From the NCBI RefSeq assembly GCF_001025175.1, contig NZ_AP012324.1, positions 372,001 to 436,000 of the forward strand: a DNA stretch of 64,000 nucleotides. Direction: 5' to 3'. The stretch is from Bifidobacterium breve DSM 20213 = JCM 1192. GTDB lineage: Bacteria; Actinomycetota; Actinomycetes; Actinomycetales; Bifidobacteriaceae. The notes under the pieces were generated by a model. The model made no database searches and was not told where the DNA came from. It saw only the letters and a list, made by a program, of their open reading frames with translations. Below are positions 62,474 to 64,000 of the stretch, one piece after another (the first letter of the stretch is position 1; the number at the start of each line of letters is the position of its first letter). Both the position numbers and the translations under genes were made by a program.

Positions 62474-63475
62474 TCACACGCCCATCAGTGCGTGCGCCAC
62501 GGCCATCATCGCCAATGCGATTATTGCCGTAATCGCCAGCGAGAAGCCCGCAAGCTTGGCGTTGCCCAGCACCTTGTCGGTGAACAACGTGGAGAATATG
62601 GCAATCGGTGCGAGCGAGCAAATCACCATCACGGCGCGGACTGAAGCCGAGAACGGCAGCAGGAACCAGGAAACCAGTGCGAAGGCGACGCTGAACGGCA
62701 CTCGCCAGGCAATCACGGACAGTACTTCCTTGACGTCATGCTTGGACTGCGGCAGATCCATCAGCATGCCCACCATCAGCATGGACACCAAGGCGTTCGC
62801 GCCGCTTAATGGCTGGCAGATTGAGGCAATCCAGTCGGGAATGGGCACGTTGGCCAGCGTGACGACAATCATCGCCAGATAGGTATCGAACGGTACCGAC
62901 CCAAAGAAGCTTTTAGCTATGGTGCCTAGCAGCGCTCGCCGGGCGAGTCGTTTGGCGTCCTTGTCTTTGGGTTTCGTGTACGGCAGGGTGGGTGCGGCGC
63001 CGGCATGCTGCTCGGCAAGTGTCTTGCCGGGGCGGATGTGCAGCAATTGCTGGGTGAGCACGTTGGTGCCAGCAGCCACCATAATGCAATTGCCGATATC
63101 GAACATAGCGGCCGGAACCACTGCGCCTGCGCCCCAGAACGACTGCACCACGGGGAACGAGAAACAGCCGAGGTTGAAGCCGGCTCCATTGAGCATCAGG
63201 AATGCGCGGTCGGTCACATTGCGTTTGTGTGTGGCCAGAAAAATGAACACGACGGGGAGCGCCGCGAACAGAAAAGCGAACAGGGAGACCCATAGCAGTG
63301 AGACGTCGTGCGGATTGGTAGCAAACGAATAGACGATGGCCCCCGGCAGCACGATATTGAACTCGGCGGTTTGCAATACGCGGTAATCCTTCTGTCCGAA
63401 CAATCCGAAGCGTTTGAACAGGTATCCGGCGAGCATGATTAGCAGCAGGCCGACCGGCGTCAGTATGGCGGACAC
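62474..63475 (-). CDS. AEC-family transporter (auxin efflux carrier type)
   Basis: 333 residues; about ten membrane helices in two halves. The first half has LILLAGYLFK-like LLIMLAGYLFKRFGLF and LPGAIVYSFA; a long cytoplasmic loop (EQHAGAAPTLPYTKPKDKDA) separates halves; the second half has PLSGANALVSMLMVGMLMDL and FSLAITAIIALAMMAVAHAL. Family members move malate or other organic anions; substrate here is unknown. Start ATG 63475 after GGGAGAG. Confidence 0.88.
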   Translation of the reverse strand: MSAILTPVGLLLIMLAGYLFKRFGLFGQKDYRVLQTAEFNIVLPGAIVYSFATNPHDVSLLWVSLFAFLFAALPVVFIFLATHKRNVTDRAFLMLNGAGFNLGCFSFPVVQSFWGAGAVVPAAMFDIGNCIMVAAGTNVLTQQLLHIRPGKTLAEQHAGAAPTLPYTKPKDKDAKRLARRALLGTIAKSFFGSVPFDTYLAMIVVTLANVPIPDWIASICQPLSGANALVSMLMVGMLMDLPQSKHDVKEVLSVIAWRVPFSVAFALVSWFLLPFSASVRAVMVICSLAPIAIFSTLFTDKVLGNAKLAGFSLAITAIIALAMMAVAHALMGV

Positions 63476-63743
63476 AACTCTCTCCCTTATCTAGCCTCTG
63501 ATAGATTCTATTGTCCGCGTATTTCGGATATCGCGCGATATCATCGCCACACCGTGGACGAGTGGGTGCCGGAAGGGCGGAAACAGGCCGCAAACCATAT
63601 GAAAAACAGAATCTCTGGCTCAACCGTTTTCGGTCTTGAACCATCGAAAATCTCATATTTTCCATCATATTTACAGCGGGAATGATAGAAGAAAACCTCT
63701 CAGAATCATTGGTATTTCAGTGGTTCTGGGAGGTCTCAACCAG

Positions 63744-63824
63744 TGCGCGAGATGGGACTTGAACCCACACGTCAAAGACACAGGAACCTAAATCCTGCGC
63801 GTCTACCAATTCCGCCACTCGCGC
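63744..63824 (-). tRNA. tRNA-Leu (anticodon TAG)
   Basis: Acceptor GCGCGAG/CTCGCGC, D arm with GGCGGAATTGGTAGAC, anticodon loop TTTAGGT in a GCAGGA/TCCTGT stem, variable region and a GTGGGTTCAAGTCCCAT T arm. CCA is not encoded. Confidence 0.95.
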
Positions 63825-63918
63825 GTGCACGCCGCTCAACGGCACCGGCTTGTTCGGAACCTGCGCGTATTGGGCGATATGCAAAACCCTAGGTGGACGA
63901 ACCAGCCTAGGGTGTTCG

Positions 63919-63991
63919 AGCCACTTGTCAGAATCGAACTGACGACCTGCTCATTACGAGTGAGCCGCTCTACCGACTGAGCTAAAGTGGC
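63919..63991 (-). tRNA. tRNA-Thr (anticodon CGT)
   Basis: Acceptor GCCACTT/AAGTGGC, D arm GCTCAGTCGGTAGAGC, anticodon loop CTCGTAA in a GCTCA/TGAGC stem, T arm GTCAGTTCGATTCTGAC. Discriminator T; CCA not encoded. An inverted CCTAGGGT / CCTAGG pair lies between the two tRNA genes (63890-63914). Confidence 0.95.
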
Positions 63992-64000
63992 TTGGTTCGC

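Overview
The window looks like chromosomal DNA of a Bifidobacterium, most likely the B. longum group. It is high-GC and actinobacterial in gene content: PNPase with an Arg/Asp-rich tail, a coaD / SepIVA-like / yceD / rpmF / rnc block, LacI-type operator look-alikes and sortase-anchored pilins with Cna_B folds. No rRNA, prophage or CRISPR array is present. The species call rests on recognition of gene content, not on a search.

Layout: 1-5.0 kb is a probable sulfated-glycan locus, a sulfatase (cut by the window edge) divergent from a sugar ABC importer. 5.2-13.1 kb is a worn accessory stretch: a DUF4143 ATPase, an IS256 remnant, a TetR regulator with a Mbeg1-like hydrolase, ogt, acpS, a truncated amylosucrase, a shortened Na+/H+ antiporter, tRNA-Gly and a broken 2TM-NUDIX gene. 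13.7-21.8 kb holds a two-gene pilus locus with no sortase beside it, two membrane proteins and an HTH gene split by a G10 tract (likely phase-variable). 21.9-25.2 kb is rpsO, a leader RNA and pnp. 25.5-32.5 kb has a lolD/macB-like ABC pair with a shrunken permease, LemA and two DUF2207 proteins, the second broken. 33-35.4 kb has an aldo/keto reductase and a nucleoside hydrolase.

35.4-43.2 kb is core: rimM, khpA, rpsP (TTG start), an EEP-family membrane protein, ffh, a CDF-like transporter and cysS. After a glutamine amidotransferase comes an AT-rich type II restriction-modification island (44.2-46.5 kb) of a Dam-like methylase, an overlapping PD-(D/E)xK-type endonuclease and a 55-residue zinc-ribbon microprotein. 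Then come an ABC-F ATPase, a FitAB-type toxin-antitoxin pair, ilvBN, rnc, rpmF, yceD, a SepIVA-like coiled-coil protein, coaD and a DUF3039 protein. The right end has a YghZ-like reductase with a divergent MerR regulator, pncB, rph, an RdgB-type pyrophosphatase, an AEC transporter and two tRNAs (Leu-TAG, Thr-CGT).

The most striking structure is outside genes. Several intergenic spaces carry multi-palindrome elements, each built on its own motif. One three-hairpin element of about 212 nt occurs twice in opposite orientation, at 25.3 and 60.3 kb. A set of three 50-nt palindromes at an exact 61-bp period lies at 34.05 kb. A paired 55-nt repeat occurs at 9.95 and 41.3 kb. A separate family of short palindromes containing GAGGGGAG is scattered between genes, and one copy appears to sit in frame inside the ABC-F gene.
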